From Jiella endophytica (GTDB lineage Bacteria > Pseudomonadota > Alphaproteobacteria > Rhizobiales > Rhizobiaceae), in assembly GCF_004519335.1 (NCBI RefSeq), contig NZ_SOZD01000003.1, positions 124,001 to 188,000 on the forward strand: 64,000 bases of DNA, written 5' to 3'. The position numbers were made by a program, and so were the translations under genes. The notes beneath the pieces are model-generated. The model was not told where the DNA came from and searched no databases. It saw nothing but the letters and a program-made list of their open reading frames with translations. Of the stretch, positions 8,268 through 16,899 are shown piece after piece (the first letter of the stretch is position 1; each line of letters opens with the position of its first letter).

Positions 8268-8542
8268 AGGGTCACCATCTGCTTGTCGGCGAGATCGGTC
8301 AGAAGCGCCTCGACATCCGGGCGGATCGTCGCCTCGTCGGCGGTGAAGAGTTCGGTGAGGCGGGTGAGGATCGCCTTGAAGCTGCTCCTGCCGTCGATCA
8401 GCCTGAGGATTTCGGTCGCCACCGGATCGGCCTCGAAGATGCGTTCGGGCCCGAGCAGAACGTAGCGGCCGCGGGCCTTATCCTCGCGGAATTTTACGCC
8501 TCGGGGAAGCGCGGGGACGGCGTCGTCGGCGATGGCAGGCAT
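8264..8542 (-). CDS. pqqD: PqqA-binding peptide chaperone PqqD
   Basis: 92 residues. PqqD is the RiPP-recognition-element chaperone that binds the PqqA precursor and presents it to Pqq[36 protein letters not shown] and [15 protein letters not shown] match the family. The ATG at 8542 shares one base with the pqqC stop (TGATG), and the stop overlaps pqqE. The length is typical. Confidence 0.95.
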   Translation of the reverse strand: MPAIADDAVPALPRGVKFREDKARGRYVLLGPERIFEADPVATEILRLIDGRSSFKAILTRLTELFTADEATIRPDVEALLTDLADKQMVTL

Positions 8543-9309
8543 CAGGCCGCCTCCCGGCCGGTCTCCGCCTCGCCCGGGCGCCAGGCATCGGGCGGCGTCA
8601 GCGCCGGATCGACATAGGAGAAATAGAGCGCGTCGAGCTGCGCCCAGAGAACTTGGCACTTGAAGCGCAGCGCCTCGACCACCTGGTCCTGCTTCTCGCG
8701 GGTATCGGCATGGTCGAGGCAGTAGGTCAGGGCGAAATCGCTGTCGCGCTTGGCCTGCACCGGGCGCTTGTCGAAATAGGCGAGCGTCTCCTTGGAGATG
8801 AAGTCGTAATGGGCGAGCATGCCCTTGGTGCGAACGCCGATGACGGAGGGCGAGAACAATTCGGTCAGCGACGAGGCGATGGCCTCGAGCAGCGAACGGT
8901 CGCGGACGAAATGGACATAGGCGTCGACGGCAAAGCGCGTGCCGGCGAGGATGCCCTCGCCCGATTCGACATAGGCGCGGTCGAGGCCGACACCGTCGGT
9001 GAGCGCGATCCACTTCTCGATGCCGCCGCGCTCGGTCTCCGATCCGTCGTGATCGAGGATGCGCTGGCGCCATTCCCGGCGGAGCTCGACGCTGCCGAGC
9101 CGGGCGAGGATGATCGAATCCTTCACCGGAATGTTGGCCTGATAATAGTAGCGGTTGAGCGCCCAGGCCTGGACCTGCGGCCGGGTGAGCCGGCCCTCCT
9201 GCAACAGCGTCTGGAACGGATGGAGCGAATGATAGCGGGTGGCGCCGATCTCGCGCAGCGCGGCTTCCAGCTCGTTGCGGCTCATCAGTTCCTTCGAGCG
9301 AGAGGTCAT
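8542..9309 (-). CDS. pqqC: Pyrroloquinoline-quinone synthase PqqC
   Basis: 255 residues, cofactor-free oxidase that closes the ring and performs the final eight-electron oxidation to PQQ. All-helical TenA/PqqC fold with RYHSLHPFQTLLQEGRLT, WALNRYYYQANIPVKDS, RILDHDG and GMLAHYDFIS; the conserved His and Tyr residues of the active site are present. The start at 9309 overlaps the pqqB stop by 4 nt. The length is normal for the family. Confidence 0.97.
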   Translation of the reverse strand: MTSRSKELMSRNELEAALREIGATRYHSLHPFQTLLQEGRLTRPQVQAWALNRYYYQANIPVKDSIILARLGSVELRREWRQRILDHDGSETERGGIEKWIALTDGVGLDRAYVESGEGILAGTRFAVDAYVHFVRDRSLLEAIASSLTELFSPSVIGVRTKGMLAHYDFISKETLAYFDKRPVQAKRDSDFALTYCLDHADTREKQDQVVEALRFKCQVLWAQLDALYFSYVDPALTPPDAWRPGEAETGREAA

Positions 9310-10256
9310 AGCGCGATCTCCATCCCGTCACGGGTGACCGTCCAGCCGGCGGCCTCGACGGTCAGGCGTTGGTCCGAACCATCGATCAGGATCGGGTTCG
9401 TATTGTTGATGTGGATATAGGCCTTGCGGGCGATATCGAGCCCGTCGAAGGCGTCGAGGCTGCCGCCCTCGCCGGTGATCGGCATGTGGCCCATGCGCCG
9501 GCCGGTCTTTTCCCCGACGCCGGCGTTCTTCATCTCCTCGTCGACAAAGACCGTGCCGTCGAAGAGCAGCGCGTCGGCGCCCCTCACCCGGGTCTTCAGC
9601 GCATCCGGGACATGGGCGCAGCCGGGGATGTAGAAAGCGGTCCGGCCATGGGCCGAAAGCTTCACGCCGACGGTCATCTCGCTCTCCTCGCCGACATCGA
9701 CCTCGCCCGTCTCCATGAACAGCGGCACCTTGCCGGGGACCGAGAAGATCTCGACTGTGAGGCCCGGGAGCGGCTCGAAGGCTTGACCGACCTTCACCGG
9801 CCGCTGGTCGACGAAGGCCGGGTCGAGCACCTTGAAGACCGGGCTTTCGTTGACCATGCCGAGGACGCCGGACGTTCCGTAAAGCGGAAAGCGCTGCTTT
9901 TCGCGCAGCGTCAGCAGGCCGGCGATGTGATCGACGTCGCCATTGGTGACGAGCACGGCGGAAATCGGCGTCGCGCGCCTGTCGGCGTCATCGGCATGGG
10001 CGCTGGGGGCGAGCCGCGGCGAGGCGATGATCTGCTGGCGAAGGTCCGGTGAGGCGTTGAGGAGCAGCCAGTTGCGACCGTCGGCCGAGGCGGCGATCGA
10101 CGATTGCGACCGCGCCTCGACCCGCCCGTCGCCCGTCCAGAAAAGGCGGCAGACATCGCAAAGACAGTTCCACTGCGGGTAACCGCCGCCGGCAGCCGAG
10201 CCCAAAACAAAAAGCCGCAGGCGGTCGTCCCGCCCGCGGCCCAGATCGGTGTGCAT
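9306..10256 (-). CDS. pqqB: PqqB, metallo-beta-lactamase-fold PQQ biosynthesis hydroxylase
   Basis: 316 residues. PqqB hydroxylates the crosslinked Glu-Tyr intermediate. The start region carries LRLFVLGSAAGGGYPQWNC with the family's CLCDVC cysteines, and the metallo-beta-lactamase-like fold follows (TNGDVDHIAGLLTLRE, FIPGCAHVPD, RRMGHMPITGEGG). The ATG at 10256 lies 6 nt after the pqqA stop and adds about a dozen residues before the conserved start. No strong ribosome binding site is evident, so translation may be coupled to pqqA. Confidence 0.96.
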   Translation of the reverse strand: MHTDLGRGRDDRLRLFVLGSAAGGGYPQWNCLCDVCRLFWTGDGRVEARSQSSIAASADGRNWLLLNASPDLRQQIIASPRLAPSAHADDADRRATPISAVLVTNGDVDHIAGLLTLREKQRFPLYGTSGVLGMVNESPVFKVLDPAFVDQRPVKVGQAFEPLPGLTVEIFSVPGKVPLFMETGEVDVGEESEMTVGVKLSAHGRTAFYIPGCAHVPDALKTRVRGADALLFDGTVFVDEEMKNAGVGEKTGRRMGHMPITGEGGSLDAFDGLDIARKAYIHINNTNPILIDGSDQRLTVEAAGWTVTRDGMEIAL

Positions 10257-10262
10257 GACCGA

Positions 10263-10340
10263 TTAGAATTCGACGGGCATGTAGCCGTTGATTTCCATCG
10301 CCATGCAGACTTCGGTCATGATCGGCTTGTTCCAGGCCAT
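10263..10340 (-). CDS. pqqA: PQQ precursor peptide PqqA (25 aa)
   Basis: Reads MAWNKPIMTEVCMAMEINGY then MPVEF. The Glu16-x3-Tyr20 pair (EINGY) supplies all carbons of PQQ after crosslinking by PqqE with PqqD. A purine-rich GGGAGAGAGC ribosome binding site precedes the ATG at 10340. It is the first gene of pqqABCDE, and stoichiometric need for the peptide fits its leading position. No pqqF/pqqG protease gene is in the window, so the peptide must be released by a protease encoded elsewhere. Confidence 0.97.
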   Translation of the reverse strand: MAWNKPIMTEVCMAMEINGYMPVEF

Positions 10341-10630
10341 GTGCTCTCTCCCAGTTTCGGTTGGCTTGCGCCGGCAACGAAACGACGGTGAAACCGCTTC
10401 ATTCCGGCATCAACACGTTCAGTGATATAAAGGCTTTGACCCCATCCGTGAAGCGCTTCCCGGCCGTTCGGGCGATATCGGGAAGAGTTCCCAGACGCGT
10501 GAAGGCGCGGCGATTGCGGAGCGCGGCGGCCTGGCGCACCGAGGCGGACGGGAGACGGCGGATCGGCCCCGGCGAGCGGCCGTGACGCGGCCGGATCAGG
10601 GTGCCGGCCAGCCGGCTGCAAGGCAACGGT
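10341..10630. promoter_or_regulatory. pqq operon leader/promoter region
   Basis: 290 bp between the caspase-protein stop and pqqA. The minus-strand promoter for pqqABCDE should lie here; the only AT-rich segment is around 10421-10432 (TGATATAAAGG). No palindromic operator stands out and no separate gene is supported. Confidence 0.35.
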
Positions 10631-13600
10631 TCAGAACAGCGCGAAGTCGCCGATCATCTGGTTGCGGGCGATCCACGGCGTCTGGCGCCCGTCGGTCCTT
10701 TCGACGACCGCCCGCTTGATGGCGCCGTAGAGCTCGGAGATCTCGATGGCGCCATTGCCGTTGCGGTCGGTGGCGGCGCGCTCCGTCGTCAGCGCCGCCT
10801 CGATGGCGCGGGTGAAATAGCCGCCCTTGGCCTGATCGCTCTCGACTGCCGCCTGACGCCCCTTCGAGGCAGCGAAGACGACGACGCCGGAGGGCGCGGC
10901 ATCGAGGATCGAGCCGACCGCGGCGTCGTTGGCGGCAAAGAGGTCGGAGCCGGCAAAACCCGACTGGCAGGCGTCGATGAACACCGCGACGCGGGTCTTC
11001 GCTCTTGCGACGACTGCGGCGAGCTTCGACCAGGCGATCGCGGTCGAGCCGAGATCGGCGACCTTCGCCGTGCTCGGCACGAGGTAGTAGCGGCCGTCCT
11101 TCGCCTGCAGGCCGTGACCGGCGAAGAACAGCGCGATCGTCTCGCCCTTCGGAACATCGGCGACCAGCTTTTCCAGTTCGGAAAGGATGCGTTCGGGGCT
11201 GGCCTCGCGATCGGTGAGGAGGGTCTCGGAGGCGATCTGCACCGTCGCACCGCCTGCCGAGGCAAGCTGTTTCAGGGTCGAGGCGAAGGTCGCCGCGTCC
11301 TCCGCCGGCCCGTCGAGCGCCGGGATCCTCGGATCGTCGAAGCGCTCGATGCCGATCGAGAGGACGTGGATCCGCCGTCTGGCGCCGGCGCCGATGTCGC
11401 GGCCTATCGGCAGGCTGACGACCGAGGCGGCGTCTGTGGCAACGAGGGAGAGCCAGCGGGTTCCGGGCAGCCTCTCGATGTCGCCGGACCACTCGGCGGT
11501 TCCTGCCTCGGTTTCGATCGGGATCGTGTCGGTGAGGAGGCCGTCCTGGAAGACCTGCATGCGGGCGACGGGCTCCGTGCCGCGCGCCGAAGCTGTGACC
11601 GTCACCGCCCCTTCCGCTGCGGGCTCGATCGTCGCGGCGAGGTCCGGCGGCGGGGACAGGGCGATCGGGCGCTCGTCGAGCCCGCCGGACAGGACCTTGT
11701 CGACGAGGCCCGGAACACGAAGCCTCGCATCGAACTGCTGGAAGGAATATTCGCCGATCCGGCCGGGAAAGCGGAATGACACGAATGACGCGCCCTCGGA
11801 CGTCGCGTCGAAGCGGCCGTCCGGCACCCAGACGACCACCTCGTCGTCGGCATAGCGGCCATTGAGCGCGATGCCGCCGTCGGCGACCCGCAGGATCAGG
11901 AACTGGCCGTTGGCGAAGGTGACGAGGACGTGCCGGCGGTCCTTCAACAGATGCGCGCCGTCGATGATGTCGCCCTGCGGGATGCCGAAACGCTTCATCC
12001 GCATGGTGTCCGTCGCGATGTCATAGACGCCGACGCCGTTCGCCTCGGACGACCAGATGACGAGATCGTCGCCGAAGACGGCAATGTCGAAGCGGCAGGC
12101 GTCGAGGGACATCGGGCAGACCGTGCCGATATCGGTGGATTCGTCCTTGAGGCGCTGGGAGAGCTCGATCCTGCGGCCGCCTGCGACCGAGACGTGGAGC
12201 TGGGTGAGCGGGTAGAGGAAGCCTGCGGAGCCCTCGGCACATCCGTTGGTGGTCAGCCAGGCGACGCCGCTTCCCGACGCCCATCGCCAGGCGCGCGTCA
12301 TGAACAGCGGCGTGTAATTCGCGTCCTCCGAATAGTCGATCTCGCCGGTCGTCGGGTCCTCGAAGAGGGAGCAGCCCGACAACTTGCGGAAGCCGTCCCG
12401 CGGCAGGCCGGTCTCGTTGGCGATCCGGTTGGTGAAGCGGCGGCGGATTTCGGCAACCCGCCGGTCGTAAGCGTCGAAGCCCGCGCGCCGCTCCTCCGTG
12501 GTGGCCTCGTCCGCAAAGGTCGGCTGCGACACCTTCTCGGCATCCATGTCGGCCGCCTCGAAGGTTGTCGCCGGCAGCCTTTCTGCGGTTGCGATGCCGA
12601 AGTCGGAAATCCGGGCCAGCAACGATCCGCCCTGGTGGCCTTTGCTCGTGGCGCCGACCTGCCGCCGCCAGTTGAGGACCTGCGTCTTGGTCGGGTCCCC
12701 GGCGGCGAGGTCCGGCGCCGGTGCAGCGAGCGAAGCCTCCTTCGACGGCTCCTCGGCTTCCCGCGAGTCGGCTTCGAGGCTGGCGGCGGCTTCGACGAGC
12801 GGTGCCGCCGGAGCGACGCGTCCATCGGCCAGGGCCCGCGTCACGCCCGTCGCCGAGCTGGCAAGGCGCGCAGCCGAGCGGGCGTCGGTGGCCGGGACGC
12901 GCTCTTCCGTCGTCAGGCCGGCGACGACAAGTTCGCCTTTTCGCCGGCTCCCGGACGTCTCCGTGTCGGTCAAGACGAGGTAATTGTCCTCGAGGCTGAC
13001 AGCAAAGCCCTTGAAAGGGTCGAAACCGCATATCCGGCAGGTCGCCATCTCGACATCGGCGAGAAGGCTGCGGCCGCTGGTCGGATCGAAGATCGAGGTC
13101 AGCCCCCAGCCGCCCCAGTTCACCGCCAGCAAACTGTCGGCATTGTACCAGCCGCCGTTCCAGTACTGGGTGAACAGGATGCGCCGGCCATCCAGCGCGT
13201 CGACGACCAGCAGACCGTCGATGATGCTCGTCTGGTCGTCGAGGTGGTCCCTGCGATCCTGCGTCTTCACCGTCACGAAGCGCCCGGTCGGCGAAAAGCG
13301 CGGGTCGGTGCCGGCGCGCTCCAGAAGCTCGGCGCCGGTCGCCGTATCGAGCAGCCTGAAGCGATCCTTGTAGACGACGATGCGGCGCGTCCCGTCCGGC
13401 GAGGCGAGCACGCCGTTCGGCGTGCCGAGATCGGTCGGGTCGTTGACGACGATCTGCGGTTTTCCGGCGGCGCTGACCCTGAGGATAGCCCTGCCGCGAC
13501 CCTCGGGCGCCTCGCGGATATTGCAGCCGTCATAGCCGACGACGGTCCAGTCGACGGCGACATCGCCGGCAAAGAGCGGCGCGACGGCGAGGGTTCCGGA

Positions 13601-14884
13601 GGTCGGCACCTTGCGCCCGAACAGCGGCACCACCGCCCGTGTGCGATCGCGGTTCCAGGCGATGTCGAAGGCCGCGCGGGCATTCGGGAGGAGGCCGTAG
13701 AAGGCTTCGCCGCCGAGCCGCACCGGCTCGCTGAAGGAGACCATCAGGAACACCGGCTCGCGCTCGGGAAACCGGCCCCTGGCCCAGGCGATGCTCGCCT
13801 TGTCGCCGGCGGCGATCGCGTCCGTGCCAAGGCTCATCCTCATGTCGCGGCCGAGCCTGTCGATGATGTCGCGGCGGTCGGAACAGGTCTTGCTGCTGGC
13901 GAGACGCCATTTGCCGGTGGCAAGGAGATCGCGCGGACGCATGGCGACGTCCACCGGCTCGTCCTGCGCCGGCGCATCGGCCTGATCTCCCGCGGTGTCC
14001 CGCGGTTCATCCTCTGGCGCAGCGTCGTCAGCTGCAACGGCAGGCGGGTCGTCAGCCGGCTCGACAGGCACGCGGCCGGCCGCGGCGACGGCCAGGACGA
14101 AGGCCTCGCGCTGCCCGACCCCCTCCGGGTCGCGGCCCTCGCTTTCGACGAAGGCGGCGATGGCATCGGCCGTCGCCGGGCCGAGCCTGCCATCCGGCTT
14201 TCCCGCCGCAAAGCCGAGCGTGTTGAGCGCTTGCTGATATGCGGCGATCTCGGCCCTTGTCAGTGGCTCGTCGTCTTCGCCGGCAAGGTCCTCGGGAACG
14301 AGGTCTTGCCGGGCCGGGTCTTGCCGGGAAGAGTCTTGGCCGGCCGTGTCCTCCCGGGCAAGGTCGCCGGCCTCGGCCGGCCGCTCCTGCCCGGCCAGCG
14401 CCGTTTCGCCAAAATCGATCGGCTCGCCGGCGGCTGCCGGGCCCGGCTGCTCCGGTTCGGACGCGCGGGCCTCCGTGACCGTATCGAGCACTGCGGCAAC
14501 AGCCATGGCATAGGCCTGGCGGCGCGGCGTGGTCGCCGGGTCGAGGCCACGGCTCCTGACGAAATCGGCGATCGCCCGGCCCGTCATCGGCCCGAGGTGT
14601 CCATCCGGCTCGCCGGCCGCAAAGCCGAGCGCATTGAGCGCCCGCTGATAGGAGACGATCTCGCTGCGGCTGAGGCTGTCGGCATTGCGCAAGACCGGAG
14701 CCTCCTGCCGGCGCGACGGCGCGCGGTGGCGATGACGCGGGCGGCGGCGGTCGAGCTCGTTCTGCAGCACCCGGGCGCCGATGCCGAGGATCGCCCTGAA
14801 CGTCCGATCGCCGGCCGAGGCGGGCAGCACAGGCAGGGCCATCAGCACCGCAAGGAAGACGGCAAGGGCACGAAAACATCGCAT
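10631..14884 (-). CDS. Secreted caspase-family (C14) protein with two peptidoglycan-binding-like units and an EF-hand loop
   Basis: 1417 residues. Signal peptide 1-24 (cleavage after PASA). Two peptidoglycan-binding-like units near 74-110 (QRALNALGFAAGEPDGHLGP) and 211-248 (QQALNTLGFAAGKPDGRLGP) are separated by an acidic linker with five-residue repeats (178-205). The middle 320-1100 is beta-rich with propeller-like strands (SPDGTRRIVVYKDRFRLLDT). The caspase domain spans about 1172-1417: catalytic His1257 in FAGHGLQ, RYYLVPS and Cys1306 in FIDACQSG, so the dyad is intact. An EF-hand consensus loop DRNGNGAIEISE lies at 1373-1384. It probably acts in the periplasm, anchored to the wall; substrate unknown. 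An OmpA-like gene lies 110 bp upstream on the same strand. Calcium control is inference. Confidence 0.85.
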   Translation of the reverse strand: MRCFRALAVFLAVLMALPVLPASAGDRTFRAILGIGARVLQNELDRRRPRHRHRAPSRRQEAPVLRNADSLSRSEIVSYQRALNALGFAAGEPDGHLGPMTGRAIADFVRSRGLDPATTPRRQAYAMAVAAVLDTVTEARASEPEQPGPAAAGEPIDFGETALAGQERPAEAGDLAREDTAGQDSSRQDPARQDLVPEDLAGEDDEPLTRAEIAAYQQALNTLGFAAGKPDGRLGPATADAIAAFVESEGRDPEGVGQREAFVLAVAAAGRVPVEPADDPPAVAADDAAPEDEPRDTAGDQADAPAQDEPVDVAMRPRDLLATGKWRLASSKTCSDRRDIIDRLGRDMRMSLGTDAIAAGDKASIAWARGRFPEREPVFLMVSFSEPVRLGGEAFYGLLPNARAAFDIAWNRDRTRAVVPLFGRKVPTSGTLAVAPLFAGDVAVDWTVVGYDGCNIREAPEGRGRAILRVSAAGKPQIVVNDPTDLGTPNGVLASPDGTRRIVVYKDRFRLLDTATGAELLERAGTDPRFSPTGRFVTVKTQDRRDHLDDQTSIIDGLLVVDALDGRRILFTQYWNGGWYNADSLLAVNWGGWGLTSIFDPTSGRSLLADVEMATCRICGFDPFKGFAVSLEDNYLVLTDTETSGSRRKGELVVAGLTTEERVPATDARSAARLASSATGVTRALADGRVAPAAPLVEAAASLEADSREAEEPSKEASLAAPAPDLAAGDPTKTQVLNWRRQVGATSKGHQGGSLLARISDFGIATAERLPATTFEAADMDAEKVSQPTFADEATTEERRAGFDAYDRRVAEIRRRFTNRIANETGLPRDGFRKLSGCSLFEDPTTGEIDYSEDANYTPLFMTRAWRWASGSGVAWLTTNGCAEGSAGFLYPLTQLHVSVAGGRRIELSQRLKDESTDIGTVCPMSLDACRFDIAVFGDDLVIWSSEANGVGVYDIATDTMRMKRFGIPQGDIIDGAHLLKDRRHVLVTFANGQFLILRVADGGIALNGRYADDEVVVWVPDGRFDATSEGASFVSFRFPGRIGEYSFQQFDARLRVPGLVDKVLSGGLDERPIALSPPPDLAATIEPAAEGAVTVTASARGTEPVARMQVFQDGLLTDTIPIETEAGTAEWSGDIERLPGTRWLSLVATDAASVVSLPIGRDIGAGARRRIHVLSIGIERFDDPRIPALDGPAEDAATFASTLKQLASAGGATVQIASETLLTDREASPERILSELEKLVADVPKGETIALFFAGHGLQAKDGRYYLVPSTAKVADLGSTAIAWSKLAAVVARAKTRVAVFIDACQSGFAGSDLFAANDAAVGSILDAAPSGVVVFAASKGRQAAVESDQAKGGYFTRAIEAALTTERAATDRNGNGAIEISELYGAIKRAVVERTDGRQTPWIARNQMIGDFALF
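14270..14353 (-). repeat. 15-bp coding tandem repeat (pentapeptide linker)
   Basis: Inside the caspase gene, residues 178-205 read EDTAG-QDSSR-QDPAR-QDLVP-EDLAG-EDD, a 5-residue period with an invariant Asp at position 2. The DNA repeats every 15 bp (GTCTTGCCGGG on the plus strand). Copy number could vary by slippage, changing the spacing of the two wall-binding units. Confidence 0.8.
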
Positions 14885-14994
14885 CGTTCGGCCACTCCCC
14901 CTGTGGACCCCCGGTCAGGCCGGACGAGAAAACTGCCACCGTGCCGGACGGGCGATCCCGGCTCCCCGGCAGCCGTGCCGGACGCCGACCCGGC

Positions 14995-15756
14995 TCACTT
15001 CAACAAGACGATCTGCACCCGGCGGTTTTCCGCCGCCAGCGGGTCGACGCCGTTCTTCAGGTCGCTCTCGCCGCGGCCGGCGACGATGAAGCGCTCCTCG
15101 CCCTCGCCGCTGAGATCGACCAGCCGGTCGCGCACGGCGGCGGCCCGCCGCGTCGACAGCGCCTGATTGTATGCGTCGCTGCCGGCGGCATCGGTATGGC
15201 CGATGACGACGAAGCGATCGCCGGAAAAGCGCGGATCGGCCACCGCTTCGGCCAGCGCCTGCAGCTCGCCGCCGGAGGCCGGCAAAGGGTCGGCCGAGTC
15301 GCTGGCAAAGAGGATTTCGACGTCGATCGATGGCAGCGGTTCGCTGTCGTCCTCCTCGACGATGAGCAGGCGGGAGCGCTCGCCGGCGCGCATCGAGCGG
15401 CTCTTGCCGAGCGTCGGCTCGCAGGCCTCGCCGTCGGCGATCTTCAGGTCGCAGAGTTCGCTTCGGCTGAAGGTGCGGGCTGCCTCGGCTGCCTTGCCGC
15501 CGCAGCCCTCGGCCTTGCCGGCGAGGCAGTCGCCGAGGCTTGGGGATTGGCCCAGATATTCGTCGAGATCGACGGCCTTCAGCTGTTCGCTCGAACCGGC
15601 AAGACCGGCCGAGGCACCGGAGACGACAAAAACCAGAGCCATGCCGGCAGCGCGCAGGGGGGCGGCCAGCCGCGCCGCCGCGCCTCTTAATCGCCGGTCC
15701 CGGACGCTGCCCAGGAAGGCCGCGTCTGCCCTTTCGGTTCGTGCCATGACGCTCAT
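14995..15756 (-). CDS. OmpA-family (peptidoglycan-associating) protein
   Basis: 253 residues. A hydrophobic segment near 38-53 (GMALVFVVSGASAGLAG) is a signal peptide or anchor after an unusually long basic N-terminus, so the exact start (ATG at 15756) is uncertain. A Cys-containing region (DCLAGKAEGCGG, ELCDLKIADGEACEP) precedes the OmpA-C domain: VEILFASDSADPL, VVIGHTDAAGSDAYNQALST, RRAAAVRDRLV and NRRVQIVLL. The Asp of GHTDAAG and the Arg of NRRV are the diaminopimelate-binding residues. Same strand and just upstream of the caspase protein, suggesting a joint envelope function. Confidence 0.88.
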   Translation of the reverse strand: MSVMARTERADAAFLGSVRDRRLRGAAARLAAPLRAAGMALVFVVSGASAGLAGSSEQLKAVDLDEYLGQSPSLGDCLAGKAEGCGGKAAEAARTFSRSELCDLKIADGEACEPTLGKSRSMRAGERSRLLIVEEDDSEPLPSIDVEILFASDSADPLPASGGELQALAEAVADPRFSGDRFVVIGHTDAAGSDAYNQALSTRRAAAVRDRLVDLSGEGEERFIVAGRGESDLKNGVDPLAAENRRVQIVLLK

Positions 15757-16095
15757 GCCATCTCACCCATCTTCGCCCGGCGGGCAGCCTTGCTTTGCGA
15801 CCGATGCCGGAGAATGCGACCCGAACGCCCGACAACCGGGCCGGGAAGTTCCGTAGGGTCAGACTATCCGGCCGGGCGGTGCTGTCAACCGGCGCATCGT
15901 TGCCTTGGCGCGGCCCCGGAAATCTCCGCAGGCCGCCCGGTTTTCACTGGAAGGACGAGAGCGATTTCTGCCCGCTGGAGCCGGCGCAGCCGCCGCTTTC
16001 GCAGTGCCTCGACGCGGCAAACGCCGGGCGACGGGTGAAAGACTGCGGCGGCGGCCTATGATTGGTGCGACGCTCATGCCGAAAAGGACAAAGGA
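15757..16095. other. Divergent intergenic region (OmpA-like gene / NYN gene)
   Basis: About 340 bp between divergent starts, expected to hold both promoters. I see no palindrome, repeat or small gene; an AAAGGA ribosome binding site for the NYN gene lies at 16083-16088. Confidence 0.5.
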
Positions 16096-16899
16096 ATGTC
16101 GATGACCCGTTCCGACCGCACGCCGCGCCTCGCGGTGCTGATCGACGCGGACAACGCCTCGCCGAAGATCGCCGATGGCCTCTTCGAGGAAATCGCCAAG
16201 ATCGGCGAGGCGAGCGTCAGGCGGGTCTATGGCGACTTCTCCACCAGCCGGTCGAAGGGCTGGGTCGACATTCTCGCCCGCCACGCCATCGTGCCGCAGC
16301 AGCAGTTTCCCTATACGATCGGCAAGAACGCCTCGGACATCACCCTCGTCATCGACGCGATGGACCTTCTGCACAGCGGGCGCTTCGAGGGCTTCTGCCT
16401 GGTCTCCTCGGACAGCGACTTTACCCGCCTCGCCTCGCGCATCCGCGAACAGGGCATCGACGTCTACGGCTTCGGCGAGCAGAAGACGCCGGAGAGTTTT
16501 CGCCAGGCCTGCCGGCGCTTCATCTACACCGAGAACCTCCTGCCGGACCGCGCCGACCCGGAACGCGGCACGGACAGCCGCCGGGCCAAGCCGCTGGCCG
16601 GCCAGGAAGAGGCGACGCGGCTGATGCTGCGGGTCATCGCCCAGATGGACACCGAGGACGGCTGGGCCAATCTCGGCAGCTTCGGCAAGCAGATCCTCAA
16701 CCTCGCGCCGGACTTCGACCCGCGCACCTACGGCTTCAAGAAGCTGAGCGACCTCGTCCGGGCGACGCAGGAATTCGAGGTGCGCGAAGGCGAAGGCCGC
16801 GGCATCGACATCCGCGAAGCGCCGAACAAGCCGCGCAGGCGGAGCACGACCCGCGGATCGCGGCGCTCGCCGGCCAAGACGGTGGCGAAGTCGGGCTGA
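16096..16899 (+). CDS. NYN-domain (PIN-like) RNase with C-terminal OST-HTH/LOTUS-like domain
   Basis: 267 residues. N-terminal NYN domain (about 10-145): LAVLIDADNASPKIADGLFE, RRVYGDFS, KNASDITLVIDAMDLLHSG and GFCLVSSDSDFTRLASRIRE carry the four acidic residues expected at a metal-dependent nuclease site. Residues 170-235 (EATRLMLRVIAQMDTEDGWA, LGSFGKQIL, DFDPRTYGFKKLSDLV) form the OST-HTH/LOTUS module, a likely RNA-binding domain. The C-terminus is strongly basic. This LabA/DUF88-like architecture is common in proteobacteria; targets are unknown. Confidence 0.9.
   Translation: MSMTRSDRTPRLAVLIDADNASPKIADGLFEEIAKIGEASVRRVYGDFSTSRSKGWVDILARHAIVPQQQFPYTIGKNASDITLVIDAMDLLHSGRFEGFCLVSSDSDFTRLASRIREQGIDVYGFGEQKTPESFRQACRRFIYTENLLPDRADPERGTDSRRAKPLAGQEEATRLMLRVIAQMDTEDGWANLGSFGKQILNLAPDFDPRTYGFKKLSDLVRATQEFEVREGEGRGIDIREAPNKPRRRSTTRGSRRSPAKTVAKSG

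Noticed and set aside
10399-10626. 75-codon minus-strand ORF upstream of pqqA
   Set aside because: Arg/Pro/Ala-rich with no domain, typical of open frames in GC-rich DNA; it overlaps the region expected to hold the pqq promoter.
11930-15166. 1078-codon plus-strand open frame opposite the caspase gene
   Set aside because: Mirror frame of the real gene: Arg/Gly/Ala-rich, no recognisable domain, while the minus strand gives a signal peptide, catalytic motifs and an EF-hand.
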